Origin: Kluyvera ascorbata_C
Lineage (GTDB): Bacteria; Pseudomonadota; Gammaproteobacteria; Enterobacterales; Enterobacteriaceae
Direction: 5' to 3'
NCBI RefSeq assembly: GCF_044197065.1
Contig: NZ_JBIQOI010000001.1
Coordinates: 682,001-746,000, forward strand
Length of the DNA: 64,000 nucleotides
Below are positions 26,423-35,049 of this stretch, one piece after another (position 1 is the stretch's first letter; the number at the start of each line of letters is the position of its first letter). Both the position numbers and the translations under genes were made by a program. The notes under the pieces were generated by a model. That model worked only from the letters and a program-made list of their open reading frames with translations, did not search any database and had not been told where the DNA came from.

Positions 26423-26503
26423 GTAGGCCGGATAAGGCGTTTACGCCGCCATCCGGCGCTCTGCACGGGTTCTGCCGGATGGCGCTTTGCTTATCCGGCC
26501 TAC
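26423..26503. repeat. REP/BIME-type palindrome, copy 1
   Basis: Starts GTAGGCCGGATAAGGCG, contains CGCCGCCATCCGGC and ends CTTATCCGGCCTAC: two inverted REP units, the classical enterobacterial extragenic palindrome. It separates the rhamnosidase gene from flhB. Confidence 0.92.
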
Positions 26504-26610
26504 AAAACCCATAAACGCTCGAATTCCTTCACTTTCGTTCCGTTATTCGTCCTATTGGCAACGCGCTGCATCGAGATAATACTCGCGACCGTAATTGCGA
26601 GAGTGAAGCC

Positions 26611-27762
26611 GTGGCAGAAGAAAGCGACGACGACAAAACAGAAGACCCCACACCCCAACGACTTGAAAAAGCGCGTGAAGAGGGGCAAATCCCGCGTTCC
26701 CGCGAGCTGACATCCGTGCTGATGCTGCTGGTGGGCGTTTGTGTGCTCTGGCTGGGCGGGGAGTCCCTTGCGCGTCGGCTGGCGAATCTCTTGTCCGGCG
26801 GGCTGCGTTTTGATCACAGCATCGTGAACGACCCTAATCTGATTCTCGGGCAGATAATCATGCTGCTCAAAGAGGCGATGCTGGCGCTGCTGCCGCTGAT
26901 TGTCGGCGTGGTGACGGTGGCACTGGTGGCCCCGATGATGCTCGGCGGCCTGGTGTTCAGCACTAAATCCCTCGCACTCAAGCTCGATAAACTTAACCCG
27001 CTGCCGGGCATTAAACGCATGTTCTCCGCACAAACGGCGGCGGAGCTGGCAAAAGCCATTATGAAAGCGGTGCTGATGGGCACCGTCGCGGGCTTCTTTA
27101 TGTGGTTGCACTGGCCGCAGATGATGCGTCTGGTGAGTGAATCGCCGCTGTCTGCCATGGGCAACGCGCTGAATATGGTTGGCCTTTGCGCGCTGCTGGT
27201 GGCGCTTGGCATCATCCCCATGGTCGGTTTCGACGTCTTCTGGCAGATCCACAGCCACCTGAAAAAACTGCGCATGTCGCGTCAGGATATTCGTGACGAA
27301 TTTAAACAGAGCGAAGGCGACCCGCACGTCAAAGGCCGTATTCGCCAGATGCAGCGCGCCGCCGCGCGCCGCCGCATGATGGCGGATGTCCCGAAAGCCG
27401 ACGTTATCGTTAATAACCCGACCCACTATTCGGTGGCGTTGCAGTACGACGAAAACAAAATGAGCGCGCCGAAAGTGGTCGCCAAAGGCGCGGGGCTGGT
27501 GGCGCTGCGCATTCGTGAAATTGGCGAAGAGAATCGTATCCCGATGCTGGAAGCCCCGCCGCTGGCGCGTGCGCTGTACCGTCATGCGGATATTGGTCAG
27601 CAGATCCCCGGCCAGCTTTATGCGGCGGTGGCGGAAGTGCTGGCCTGGGTCTGGCAGCTTAAACGCTGGCGGCTCGCGGGCGGTCAGCCGCCGAAAAAAC
27701 CGGATAACTTACCGGTGCCAGAGGCACTGGATTTTTTGAACGAGAAGGACTCTGATGGCTAA
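26611..27762 (+). CDS. flhB: Flagellar type III export component and specificity switch FlhB
   Basis: Inner-membrane export-gate protein of 383 residues: four membrane helices and a cytoplasmic domain with the self-cleaving NNPTHYSVAL motif that switches export from hook to filament substrates. MAEESDDDKTEDPTPQRLEK at the N-terminus is diagnostic. GTG start at 26611, as indicated by the E. coli protein. flhA begins inside its last codons (8-base overlap). A GATAAT element (26575-26580) could be the -10 of the FlhDC-activated promoter; I could not place the FlhDC box. Confidence 0.97.
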   Translation: MAEESDDDKTEDPTPQRLEKAREEGQIPRSRELTSVLMLLVGVCVLWLGGESLARRLANLLSGGLRFDHSIVNDPNLILGQIIMLLKEAMLALLPLIVGVVTVALVAPMMLGGLVFSTKSLALKLDKLNPLPGIKRMFSAQTAAELAKAIMKAVLMGTVAGFFMWLHWPQMMRLVSESPLSAMGNALNMVGLCALLVALGIIPMVGFDVFWQIHSHLKKLRMSRQDIRDEFKQSEGDPHVKGRIRQMQRAAARRRMMADVPKADVIVNNPTHYSVALQYDENKMSAPKVVAKGAGLVALRIREIGEENRIPMLEAPPLARALYRHADIGQQIPGQLYAAVAEVLAWVWQLKRWRLAGGQPPKKPDNLPVPEALDFLNEKDSDG

Positions 27763-29836
27763 TCTTGTCGCAATGCTGCGTCTTCCCAGCAACCTGAAAT
27801 CCACCCAGTGGCAGGTGCTTGCCGGGCCGGTGCTGATTTTGCTTATCCTGTCGATGATGGTGCTGCCGCTGCCGGCCTTCGTCCTCGACCTGCTGTTTAC
27901 CTTTAACATTGCGCTGTCGATTATGGTGCTGCTGGTGGCGATGTTCACCCAGCGTACCCTGGAGTTTGCCGCGTTTCCGACCATTCTGCTGTTTACCACT
28001 CTGTTGCGCCTGGCGCTGAACGTGGCCTCGACCCGTATCATTTTGATGGAAGGGCACACCGGCGCGGCGGCGGCGGGGAAGGTGGTGGAAGCCTTCGGTC
28101 ACTTTCTGGTGGGCGGTAACTTTGCCATCGGTATCGTGGTGTTTATCATCCTCGTTATCATTAACTTTATGGTTATCACCAAAGGTGCCGGGCGTATCGC
28201 GGAAGTTGGCGCGCGTTTCGTGCTGGATGGAATGCCAGGTAAACAGATGGCGATTGATGCCGACTTGAATGCCGGGATCATCGGTGAAGATGAAGCGAAG
28301 AAACGCCGTTCTGAAGTGACTCAGGAAGCCGACTTCTACGGTTCGATGGACGGTGCGAGTAAGTTTGTTCGCGGTGACGCCATCGCCGGTATTCTGATCA
28401 TGGTCATCAACGTCATCGGCGGTCTGCTGGTGGGCGTATTACAACATGGGCTGGATCTCGGTAAAGCGGCGGAGTCGTATACGTTGCTGACCATTGGTGA
28501 TGGTCTGGTTGCGCAGATCCCGGCGCTGGTCATCTCCACCGCGGCGGGCGTTATCGTGACGCGCGTGAGTACCGAGCAGGACGTGGGCGAGCAGATGGTC
28601 GGCCAGCTGTTCAGCAACCCGCGCGTCATGCTGTTGAGCGCCGGGGTGCTGGGTCTGTTGGGCCTGGTGCCGGGTATGCCAAACCTGGTGTTCTTGCTGT
28701 TCACCGCTGCGCTGTTAGGGCTGGCCTGGTGGATCCGCGGACGCGAAATGAAAGCGCCGGAGCCGCAACAACAAGCGAAACCTCAGGAAGCCAGTACTCA
28801 GGCGGTGGAAGCCACCTGGAGCGACGTACAGCTTGAAGATACGCTCGGCATGGAGGTGGGCTACCGACTGATTCCGATGGTGGATTTTCAGCAGGACGGC
28901 GAGCTGTTGGGGCGTATCCGCAGTATTCGTAAGAAGTTTGCGCAGGAGATGGGCTTTTTGCCGCCGGTGGTGCATATCCGCGACAACATGGATCTCGCGC
29001 CCGCCCGCTACCGTATTTTGCTCAAAGGGGTGGAGATTGGCAGCGGTGAAGCCTATCCGGGACGCTGGCTGGCGATTAACCCCGGCACTGCCGCCGGTAC
29101 GCTGCCGGGCGAAGTCACCACCGACCCAGCCTTTGGCCTGGCCGCTATCTGGATTGAAAGCGCGCTGAAAGAGCAGGCGCAAATCCAGGGCTTCACGGTG
29201 GTGGAAGCCAGTACCGTGGTGGCAACGCATCTTAACCATTTAATTAGCCAGCACTCTTCAGAGCTGTTCGGTCGCCAGGAAGCACAGCAGCTGCTGGATC
29301 GTGTATCACAGGATATGCCGAAGCTGACGGAAGATCTGGTGCCGGGCGTGGTGACGCTGACCACGCTGCACAAGGTGCTGCAAAATCTGCTTGATGAGAA
29401 AGTGCCGATTCGCGACATGCGTACCATCCTGGAAACGCTGGCGGAGCATGCACCGATTCAGACCGACCCGGGCGAGTTAACCTCCGTGGTGCGCGTGGCG
29501 CTGGGCCGGGCGATTACCCAGCGCTGGTTCCCGGGTAACGATGAAGTGCAGGTGATTGGCCTGGATACGCCGCTCGAGCGTCTGTTGCTGCAGGCACTGC
29601 AGGGTGGCGGTGGTCTGGAGCCGGGTCTGGCCGACCGTCTGCTGGCGCAAACCCAGGAAGCGCTGTCGCGTCAGGAGATGCTCGGCGCGCCTCCGGTGTT
29701 GCTGGTGAATCATGCGCTGCGTCCGCTGCTGTCGCGCTTCCTGCGTCGTAGCCTGCCGCAGCTGGTGGTGCTGTCAAATATGGAGCTTTCCGACAACCGC
29801 AATATCCGCATGACGGCGACCATTGGAGGCAAGTAA
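27755..29836 (+). CDS. flhA: Flagellar type III export gate protein FlhA
   Basis: Proton-driven export gate of 693 residues (E. coli 692). The N-terminal half has about eight membrane helices with the FHIPEP signature region GDAIAGILIMVINVIGGLLV. The C-terminal half is the cytoplasmic ring that docks chaperone-substrate complexes. ATG 27755 overlaps flhB; the stop overlaps the flhE start by one base (TAATG). The operon order flhB-flhA-flhE is the standard enteric one. Confidence 0.98.
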   Translation: MANLVAMLRLPSNLKSTQWQVLAGPVLILLILSMMVLPLPAFVLDLLFTFNIALSIMVLLVAMFTQRTLEFAAFPTILLFTTLLRLALNVASTRIILMEGHTGAAAAGKVVEAFGHFLVGGNFAIGIVVFIILVIINFMVITKGAGRIAEVGARFVLDGMPGKQMAIDADLNAGIIGEDEAKKRRSEVTQEADFYGSMDGASKFVRGDAIAGILIMVINVIGGLLVGVLQHGLDLGKAAESYTLLTIGDGLVAQIPALVISTAAGVIVTRVSTEQDVGEQMVGQLFSNPRVMLLSAGVLGLLGLVPGMPNLVFLLFTAALLGLAWWIRGREMKAPEPQQQAKPQEASTQAVEATWSDVQLEDTLGMEVGYRLIPMVDFQQDGELLGRIRSIRKKFAQEMGFLPPVVHIRDNMDLAPARYRILLKGVEIGSGEAYPGRWLAINPGTAAGTLPGEVTTDPAFGLAAIWIESALKEQAQIQGFTVVEASTVVATHLNHLISQHSSELFGRQEAQQLLDRVSQDMPKLTEDLVPGVVTLTTLHKVLQNLLDEKVPIRDMRTILETLAEHAPIQTDPGELTSVVRVALGRAITQRWFPGNDEVQVIGLDTPLERLLLQALQGGGGLEPGLADRLLAQTQEALSRQEMLGAPPVLLVNHALRPLLSRFLRRSLPQLVVLSNMELSDNRNIRMTATIGGK

Positions 29837-30228
29837 TGCGTAAAGTGCTGCTATTACTTTGCCTGCCGCTGATGGCGCAGGCGGCGGGTGAGGGGGCCTG
29901 GCAGGCGAGCCGCATGGGCATAACCCTTAATCATCGTGGCGTGGCCGCCTCATCGGCACCCCTGACCGCGTCGCAGCCCGTTCAGGGGGCAACAACGCTG
30001 GTAGCCTGGCGCTATGAACTAAATGGCCCAACGCCTGCGGGATTACGCACCCGGCTGTGTTCGCTCACCCGCTGTACTGAACTTGATGCCCAGAGCGGTA
30101 CTACCATGGCATTCAGCCAGGTATCGGCGGCGGAGCCTTTTCGCTTTATCTGGGAAGTTCCCGGCGGAGGGCGATTAATTCCAGCTTTGAAGGTGCAAAG
30201 CGTACAAATTATCGTTAACTACCGCTAA
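29836..30228 (+). CDS. flhE: Flagellar protein FlhE
   Basis: Small periplasmic protein of 130 residues with a signal peptide (MRKVLLLLCLPLMAQA|AGEG). GLRTRLCSLTRCTELDAQSG contains two cysteines likely to be paired. In Salmonella and E. coli FlhE limits proton leakage through the export apparatus and affects flagellation. Equal in length to E. coli FlhE. Last flagellar gene of the window. Confidence 0.94.
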   Translation: MRKVLLLLCLPLMAQAAGEGAWQASRMGITLNHRGVAASSAPLTASQPVQGATTLVAWRYELNGPTPAGLRTRLCSLTRCTELDAQSGTTMAFSQVSAAEPFRFIWEVPGGGRLIPALKVQSVQIIVNYR

Positions 30229-30246
30229 CCGCCGCACATTTCACCA

Positions 30247-30271
30247 ATCGCCACCGTAATCCGGTGGCGAT
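30247..30271 (+). terminator. Hairpin after flhE
   Basis: Perfect 10-bp stem ATCGCCACCG / CGGTGGCGAT with a 5-base loop, 19 bases past the flhE stop. No T-tract follows, so it may protect the mRNA end or act with Rho rather than terminate alone. Confidence 0.4.
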
Positions 30272-30301
30272 GTCGCATTTCTGGTCCTTCCTTTTGATCG
30301 T

Positions 30302-30320
30302 AAAGAAACGTTGTTTTATA
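30302..30320 (+). promoter_or_regulatory. KdgR-like operator upstream of the rhiT-like gene
   Basis: AAAGAAACGTTGTTTTATA matches the pectin-regulon repressor consensus (AATGAAACANTGTTTCATT type) at 14-15 of 19 positions. It lies 172 bases before the transporter start, in the only upstream intergenic space. Supported by gene content; binding not shown. Confidence 0.6.
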
Positions 30321-30492
30321 AATCAGTGACGCATATGCCACGACTCTTTGCATTTTTGCCAATCCCACGCCTGTGCTGGCAGAAATAGGAAGGTATCCCT
30401 CTACGCATACTTTTACTGTAGCCGTGTCAGTACTCCTTTTGGTGAAACCTACCGAAGGAGTTCCAATAATAAAAGGCACAGGATTGACGGCA

Positions 30493-32079
30493 ATGAATAG
30501 AACGCGAAAAATAGGACTGGTGAATTACTTCGCCTACGGTTCGGGCGATTTTCTCGGCGCAGGCACCACTGCGCTGACCGCCGCATGGCTCCTCTACTTC
30601 TACACCACCTTCTGTGGGTTATCTCCCATCGAAGCCACCTTTATTTTTGCTACCGCTAGGGTTCTGGATGCAGTGGTCAGCCCGCTGATGGGCTTCTTAA
30701 CCGATAACTTTGGCTCGACCTGGTTCGGTAAACGCTTTGGTCGCCGTAAGTTCTTTATTCTGCTCGGTATTCCTTGCGTATTCAGCTACTCCTTTATGTG
30801 GATAGGGGAGATGAGCTTCTGGTACTACCTGGTGACCTATCTCATCTTTGATGTGGTGTACACCATGATTCTGGTGCCATATGAAACGCTGGTGCCGGAA
30901 ATGACCGACGATTTCAAACAGAAAACCAAATTCTCCGGCGCGCGTATCGGTATGGCGCAAATGTCGGCGATTCTGGCGTCCTTCCTGCCGGGCATCCTGC
31001 TGACTCACTTTGGTAAGGACAACGCGGTTTCCTTCTTCTATGCCAGCCTGGTGTTCTCCGTGCTGTGCGCGCTGATGCTGACCTTTGTCTGGTTCTTTAC
31101 CTGGGAACGCCCACGTGAAGAGTGGACCGCGGCGGCGCTGCAGGCTGAAGCTGAGAAAAAGCATCTGACTTTCGGGCAGAGCATGAGCCGCCTGTTTGTC
31201 GAACTTTCCTCGACGTTGCGCATTAAGATCTTCCGCCAGCATCTCGGGATGTACCTCGGCGGCTATATCGCCCAGGACGTATTTAATGCCGTCTTTACCT
31301 ACTACGTTGTGTTTGTGCTGATGCAGGAAGCCTCTGTGGCCTCTAACCTGTTAGGCACCATGGCTATCTTCCAGTTCATCGCCGTCATTGCCATGATCCC
31401 GCTGTGTATTCGTTTCGGACCCGCGCCGTCTTACCGCATGGTGGTGATACTGTTTGGCCTGGGCTCTCTCTCTTACGCCGCGCTTTACTATGCTGGGCTG
31501 AGCGATATCTATTCGCTGCTGCTGCTGATTTCCGCCATTGCGGGTCTGGGTCGCGGTGGCATCAACTACGTGCCGTGGAACACCTACACCTATATTGCCG
31601 ATGTTGATGAAGTGGTCACCGGCCAGCGCCGTGAAGGTATCTTTGCGGGCATCATGACCCTGACGCGTAAAGCGTCTCAGGCGGGTGCCGTGATGCTGGT
31701 GGGGATCATCATGCAGCTTTCTGGTTTCGTGTCCGGGCAGAAAACACAGCCTGCCGAGGTGAGCCATACCATTCTGATGATCCTCAGCGTGGGTACCATC
31801 ATCGTGCTGGCGCTGGGCTTCATGGTTTCTCTGCGCTTTAAGCTGAATCTGACCACTCACGGTGTGCTGCGTGAAGAAACGGCAAAAATGCGTGAAGCAG
31901 GCCATGTGGTACCAGAGGGCGTCACACCGCAGGCGCGTGCCACCGTCGAGATGCTCGCCGGTATGCCGTATGAGTGCCTGTGGGGCAACAACAATATTGG
32001 TTATCTGAATCGCAATAAACCTGCTGCGCCTTCGCTGAAGCAGGCTGCAACATTGAATTCGACTTACAACAGAGGTTAA
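30493..32079 (+). CDS. rhiT: GPH-family transporter, RhiT-like (rhamnogalacturonide uptake)
   Basis: 528-residue inner-membrane carrier of the glycoside-pentoside-hexuronide:cation symporter family, about twelve helices. GSGDFLGAGTTALTAAWLLY at the start and the long loop GFLTDNFGSTWFGKRFGRRK are typical. Dickeya RhiT imports unsaturated rhamnogalacturonides and is encoded next to rhiN; here the next gene is a RhiN-type hydrolase 4 bases on, so RhiT is the best fit. Start at 30493 (MNRTRKIGLVNYF) behind AGGA; an upstream in-frame start would add 40 unrelated residues. About 50% similar in layout to the gene at 33455. Confidence 0.8.
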   Translation: MNRTRKIGLVNYFAYGSGDFLGAGTTALTAAWLLYFYTTFCGLSPIEATFIFATARVLDAVVSPLMGFLTDNFGSTWFGKRFGRRKFFILLGIPCVFSYSFMWIGEMSFWYYLVTYLIFDVVYTMILVPYETLVPEMTDDFKQKTKFSGARIGMAQMSAILASFLPGILLTHFGKDNAVSFFYASLVFSVLCALMLTFVWFFTWERPREEWTAAALQAEAEKKHLTFGQSMSRLFVELSSTLRIKIFRQHLGMYLGGYIAQDVFNAVFTYYVVFVLMQEASVASNLLGTMAIFQFIAVIAMIPLCIRFGPAPSYRMVVILFGLGSLSYAALYYAGLSDIYSLLLLISAIAGLGRGGINYVPWNTYTYIADVDEVVTGQRREGIFAGIMTLTRKASQAGAVMLVGIIMQLSGFVSGQKTQPAEVSHTILMILSVGTIIVLALGFMVSLRFKLNLTTHGVLREETAKMREAGHVVPEGVTPQARATVEMLAGMPYECLWGNNNIGYLNRNKPAAPSLKQAATLNSTYNRG

Positions 32080-32083
32080 AGAT

Positions 32084-33223
32084 ATGAAAGTTTGGCCCGT
32101 CAAACATAGCCCATTATTACGTCAACCGGAGCGTTTTATCTCCCGGGAAGAGCTGAAAGCCTTGATTCAGACGGTGACGAACAATCTGGTGAATATCAAG
32201 GATGAGACAGGTCAATTTCTGCTGCGCCTGGACGACGGTCGCGTCATTGATACCAAAGGCTGGGCAGGTTGGGAGTGGACGCACGGCGTGGGTCTGTACG
32301 GTATCTATCAGTACTATCAGCAGACTGGCGATGTGGCGATGCGCGACATCATCGATAGCTGGTTCGCCGACCGATTTGCCGAAGGCGCGACCACCAAAAA
32401 CGTCAACACCATGGCGCCGTTCTTGACGCTCGCCTATCGCTACGAAGAGACGCGCAATCCGGCGTATCTGCCTTGGCTGGAAAGCTGGGCCGAGTGGGCG
32501 ATGAACGAGATGCCGCGCACCGATCACGGCGGCATGCAGCACATCACGCTCGCCGAAGAGAATCATCAGCAGATGTGGGATGACACTCTGATGATGACCG
32601 TTCTGCCGCTGGCAAAAATTGGCAAGCTGCTGAACCGTCCGGACTATGTTGAAGAAGCGGTATACCAGTTCCTGCTGCACGTGCAGAACCTGATGGACCG
32701 GGAGACCGGGCTGTGGTTCCACGGCTGGAATTACGAAGGGCACCATAACTTTGCCAACGCCCGCTGGGCGCGCGGTAATAGCTGGCTGACCATCGTGATT
32801 CCGGACTTCCTTGAGCTGGTGGACCTGCCGGAAAACAACGCGGTGCGTCGTTATCTGGTGCAGGTGCTGAATGCGCAAATTGCGGCGCTGGCGAAATGTC
32901 AGGACGACAGCGGCTTGTGGCATACGCTGCTGGATGACCCGAACTCTTATCTGGAAGCCTCGGCGACCGCTGGTTTTGCCTACGGTATCCTGAAAGCGGT
33001 GCGTAAGCGCTATGTCGGCCAGGAATACGCAGAAGTTGCCGAGAAAGCGATTAAAGGGATTGTGAAGCACGTATCGCCGGAAGGGGAGCTGCTGCAAACC
33101 TCCTTTGGTACCGGAATGGGCTCCAACCTCGATTTCTATCGTGAAATCCCGCTCACCTCTATGCCGTATGGTCAGGCAATGGCGATTCTGTGCCTGACGG
33201 AATATCTGCGTAAGTTCTTCTAA
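32084..33223 (+). CDS. rhiN: Unsaturated rhamnogalacturonyl hydrolase, GH105 (RhiN/YteR-like)
   Basis: 379-residue (alpha/alpha)6 barrel enzyme that hydrates and cleaves the unsaturated galacturonyl residue from rhamnogalacturonan lyase products, releasing rhamnose-containing fragments. MWDDTLMM (Asp166/167, matching the catalytic Asp of YteR), NARWARGNSWLTIVI and EASATAGFAYGIL are GH105 landmarks. No signal peptide, so it acts in the cytoplasm after RhiT-type uptake. AGAGG (32071-32075) precedes the ATG. A strong terminator ends the two-gene operon. Confidence 0.88.
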   Translation: MKVWPVKHSPLLRQPERFISREELKALIQTVTNNLVNIKDETGQFLLRLDDGRVIDTKGWAGWEWTHGVGLYGIYQYYQQTGDVAMRDIIDSWFADRFAEGATTKNVNTMAPFLTLAYRYEETRNPAYLPWLESWAEWAMNEMPRTDHGGMQHITLAEENHQQMWDDTLMMTVLPLAKIGKLLNRPDYVEEAVYQFLLHVQNLMDRETGLWFHGWNYEGHHNFANARWARGNSWLTIVIPDFLELVDLPENNAVRRYLVQVLNAQIAALAKCQDDSGLWHTLLDDPNSYLEASATAGFAYGILKAVRKRYVGQEYAEVAEKAIKGIVKHVSPEGELLQTSFGTGMGSNLDFYREIPLTSMPYGQAMAILCLTEYLRKFF

Positions 33224-33240
33224 CTATTGCGTCTTTAAAA

Positions 33241-33269
33241 ACCCGGCTATGCAGATAGCCGGGTTTTTT
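33241..33269 (+). terminator. Terminator of rhiTN
   Basis: ACCCGGCTAT / ATAGCCGGGT, 10-bp stem, GCAG loop, then TTTTTTA. Confidence 0.92.
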
Positions 33270-33372
33270 ATTGCGTTATTTCTCAAAAAAAGTTTAAAAG
33301 TATACTTTTAGTTATAAAAAAATTTTAACCCGATCGCATTCTTTGCGTATGGGTAATAGCCGCAATGACAAT

Positions 33373-33388
33373 GGTGATATAGCTCACA
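33373..33388 (+). promoter_or_regulatory. CRP-like site upstream of the TogT-like gene
   Basis: GGTGATATAGCTCACA matches TGTGA-N6-TCACA at 9 of 10 core positions. Pectin genes of enterics are commonly under CRP plus KdgR; a KdgR-like box follows at 33411. Confidence 0.65.
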
Positions 33389-33410
33389 TTTCAAACGACG
33401 TGATAAGAAT

Positions 33411-33429
33411 ATAAAAACAGTGTTTCAAA
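33411..33429 (+). promoter_or_regulatory. KdgR-like operator upstream of the TogT-like gene
   Basis: ATAAAAACAGTGTTTCAAA has the conserved AAACANTGTTTCA core of KdgR boxes and ends 25 bases before the start codon, well placed to block transcription. Confidence 0.65.
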
Positions 33430-33454
33430 ATTATAAAACACGAGGTTTATTTTT

Positions 33455-35023
33455 ATGGCAAGAAATGCGGCTTCAGCCCCCCACGGGCTGCAGGGAAGAC
33501 CTGTCAATCTGCGCCATCAACTGGCATACGGAGGCGGAAACCTCCTGGGGAGCGGCGCGCTGGCAATTAGCGGCGCGTGGCTTCTGTACTTCTATACCAC
33601 ATTTTGTGGTCTGACGCTGATTGAGGCAGCGTTCATTTTCTCCGTAGCCAGCGTCATTGACGCCATCAGTAACCCGCTAATGGGTTATCTCACCGATAAT
33701 TTTGGTAAAACCGCGCTGGGTAAGCGCTTTGGCCGCCGCCGCTTCTTCTTGCTTATCGGCATTCCATTAATGATGTTCTACCCACTGCTGTGGGTGGAAG
33801 GTCTGAGCTTCTGGTACTACCTCGCCACCTACGTGATGTTCGAGATTATCTACACCTCGGTGATGGTACCCTATGAAACGCTGGCCACCGAAATGACCGA
33901 CGATTTCGCGCTGCGCTCGAAGCTGACCGGCTATAAGGCCATTTTTGGCAAGCTGGCCAACTTCCTCGCGGCGTTCATTCCAGGGCAGTTTATCCTGATT
34001 TACGGAAAAGACTCCGCCACGCCGTTCTTCCTGACCGGCCTGACCTACGGCGCGATCCTCATCGCGGCGGTAGCCTGCCTGTGGTACAACAGCTGGGAGC
34101 GTCCGCGTGAAGAAGAGCCGGAAGCTCAGACCAAATCGACCCTTCTGCAAACGCTGGTGTCGCTGGCGAAAGACATGCGATCTACCTTCTACCTGCGCGT
34201 ATTCCGTAAGCACCTCGGCATGTATCTGTGCGGTTTTGGCGCCGAGTGGCTGTTTGCTTCCATCTTTACCTACTTTGTTATTTTCGTACTGCAACACGAC
34301 CCGGCGATGGTGGCAGGGTTGAATAGCCTGAACTCTATCCTGCAGCTTATCTCCACCGCGCTGTTTATCGGCCTGTGCGTGAAAAAAGGCTTCAGTAAGC
34401 CGTACATTATTGCGCTCTGCATCGTGATTTTCGCCGTGTTCCTCTATACCTCACTGTGGTTCTTCCATCTGCCGGTACATCTGGCGACCATTCTGATGTT
34501 TGGGATAACGATTATTTTTGGTTTGGGTACCGGTGGCGTGTACTACATTCCGTGGACGGTCTACACCTTCCTCGCCGACGTGGATGAAGTCTATACCGGT
34601 CGTCGTCGCGAGGGGATTTTCGCCGGGGCGATGACCTTCTCCGGTAAGATCCTGCGCTCGATTATCGTGTTCGTGATGGGGGCTATTCTGAGCTACTACG
34701 GCTTCCAGTCAAAAGCGCACGTGCAACCAGAAAGCGCGGTAAACGCGATTGCGGTGGTCTTCTGCGGCGGCGTGGCGCTGCTGGCGCTGATGGCGATAGT
34801 CTTCAGTAAACAGATGAAGCTGGACCGCGAAACCCATAAAGTGGTGCTTCAGGAAGTGGCGCGTATTAAAGCGGGCGGCAGACTGGAAGATATCACGCCG
34901 GAAGTGCGTGCAGTGGTCGAAGACCTGGTAGGGCATCGCTATGAAGAGTGCTGGGGTAACAGCCCACTGTTCAAAAAAGACGAATCTCCGGTTGTTGTCG
35001 AAGCGGTATCCGCCGGGCGCTAA
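33455..35023 (+). CDS. togT: GPH-family transporter, TogT-like (oligogalacturonide uptake)
   Basis: 522-residue inner-membrane symporter of the same family as the RhiT-like protein, sharing GAWLLYFYTTFCGLTLIEAA, MGYLTDNFGKTALGKRFGRR and the region YYIPWTVYTFLADVDEVYTG. Dickeya has two such paralogues: RhiT for rhamnogalacturonides and TogT for oligogalacturonides. With the KdgR- and CRP-like sites directly upstream this one fits TogT, but the two substrates cannot be told apart by eye. Start at 33455 behind CGAGG (33441-33445). Single-gene unit, convergent with the PBP gene. Confidence 0.72.
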   Translation: MARNAASAPHGLQGRPVNLRHQLAYGGGNLLGSGALAISGAWLLYFYTTFCGLTLIEAAFIFSVASVIDAISNPLMGYLTDNFGKTALGKRFGRRRFFLLIGIPLMMFYPLLWVEGLSFWYYLATYVMFEIIYTSVMVPYETLATEMTDDFALRSKLTGYKAIFGKLANFLAAFIPGQFILIYGKDSATPFFLTGLTYGAILIAAVACLWYNSWERPREEEPEAQTKSTLLQTLVSLAKDMRSTFYLRVFRKHLGMYLCGFGAEWLFASIFTYFVIFVLQHDPAMVAGLNSLNSILQLISTALFIGLCVKKGFSKPYIIALCIVIFAVFLYTSLWFFHLPVHLATILMFGITIIFGLGTGGVYYIPWTVYTFLADVDEVYTGRRREGIFAGAMTFSGKILRSIIVFVMGAILSYYGFQSKAHVQPESAVNAIAVVFCGGVALLALMAIVFSKQMKLDRETHKVVLQEVARIKAGGRLEDITPEVRAVVEDLVGHRYEECWGNSPLFKKDESPVVVEAVSAGR

Positions 35024-35049
35024 CAAACGCACCCGACGTGCACGTCAAC

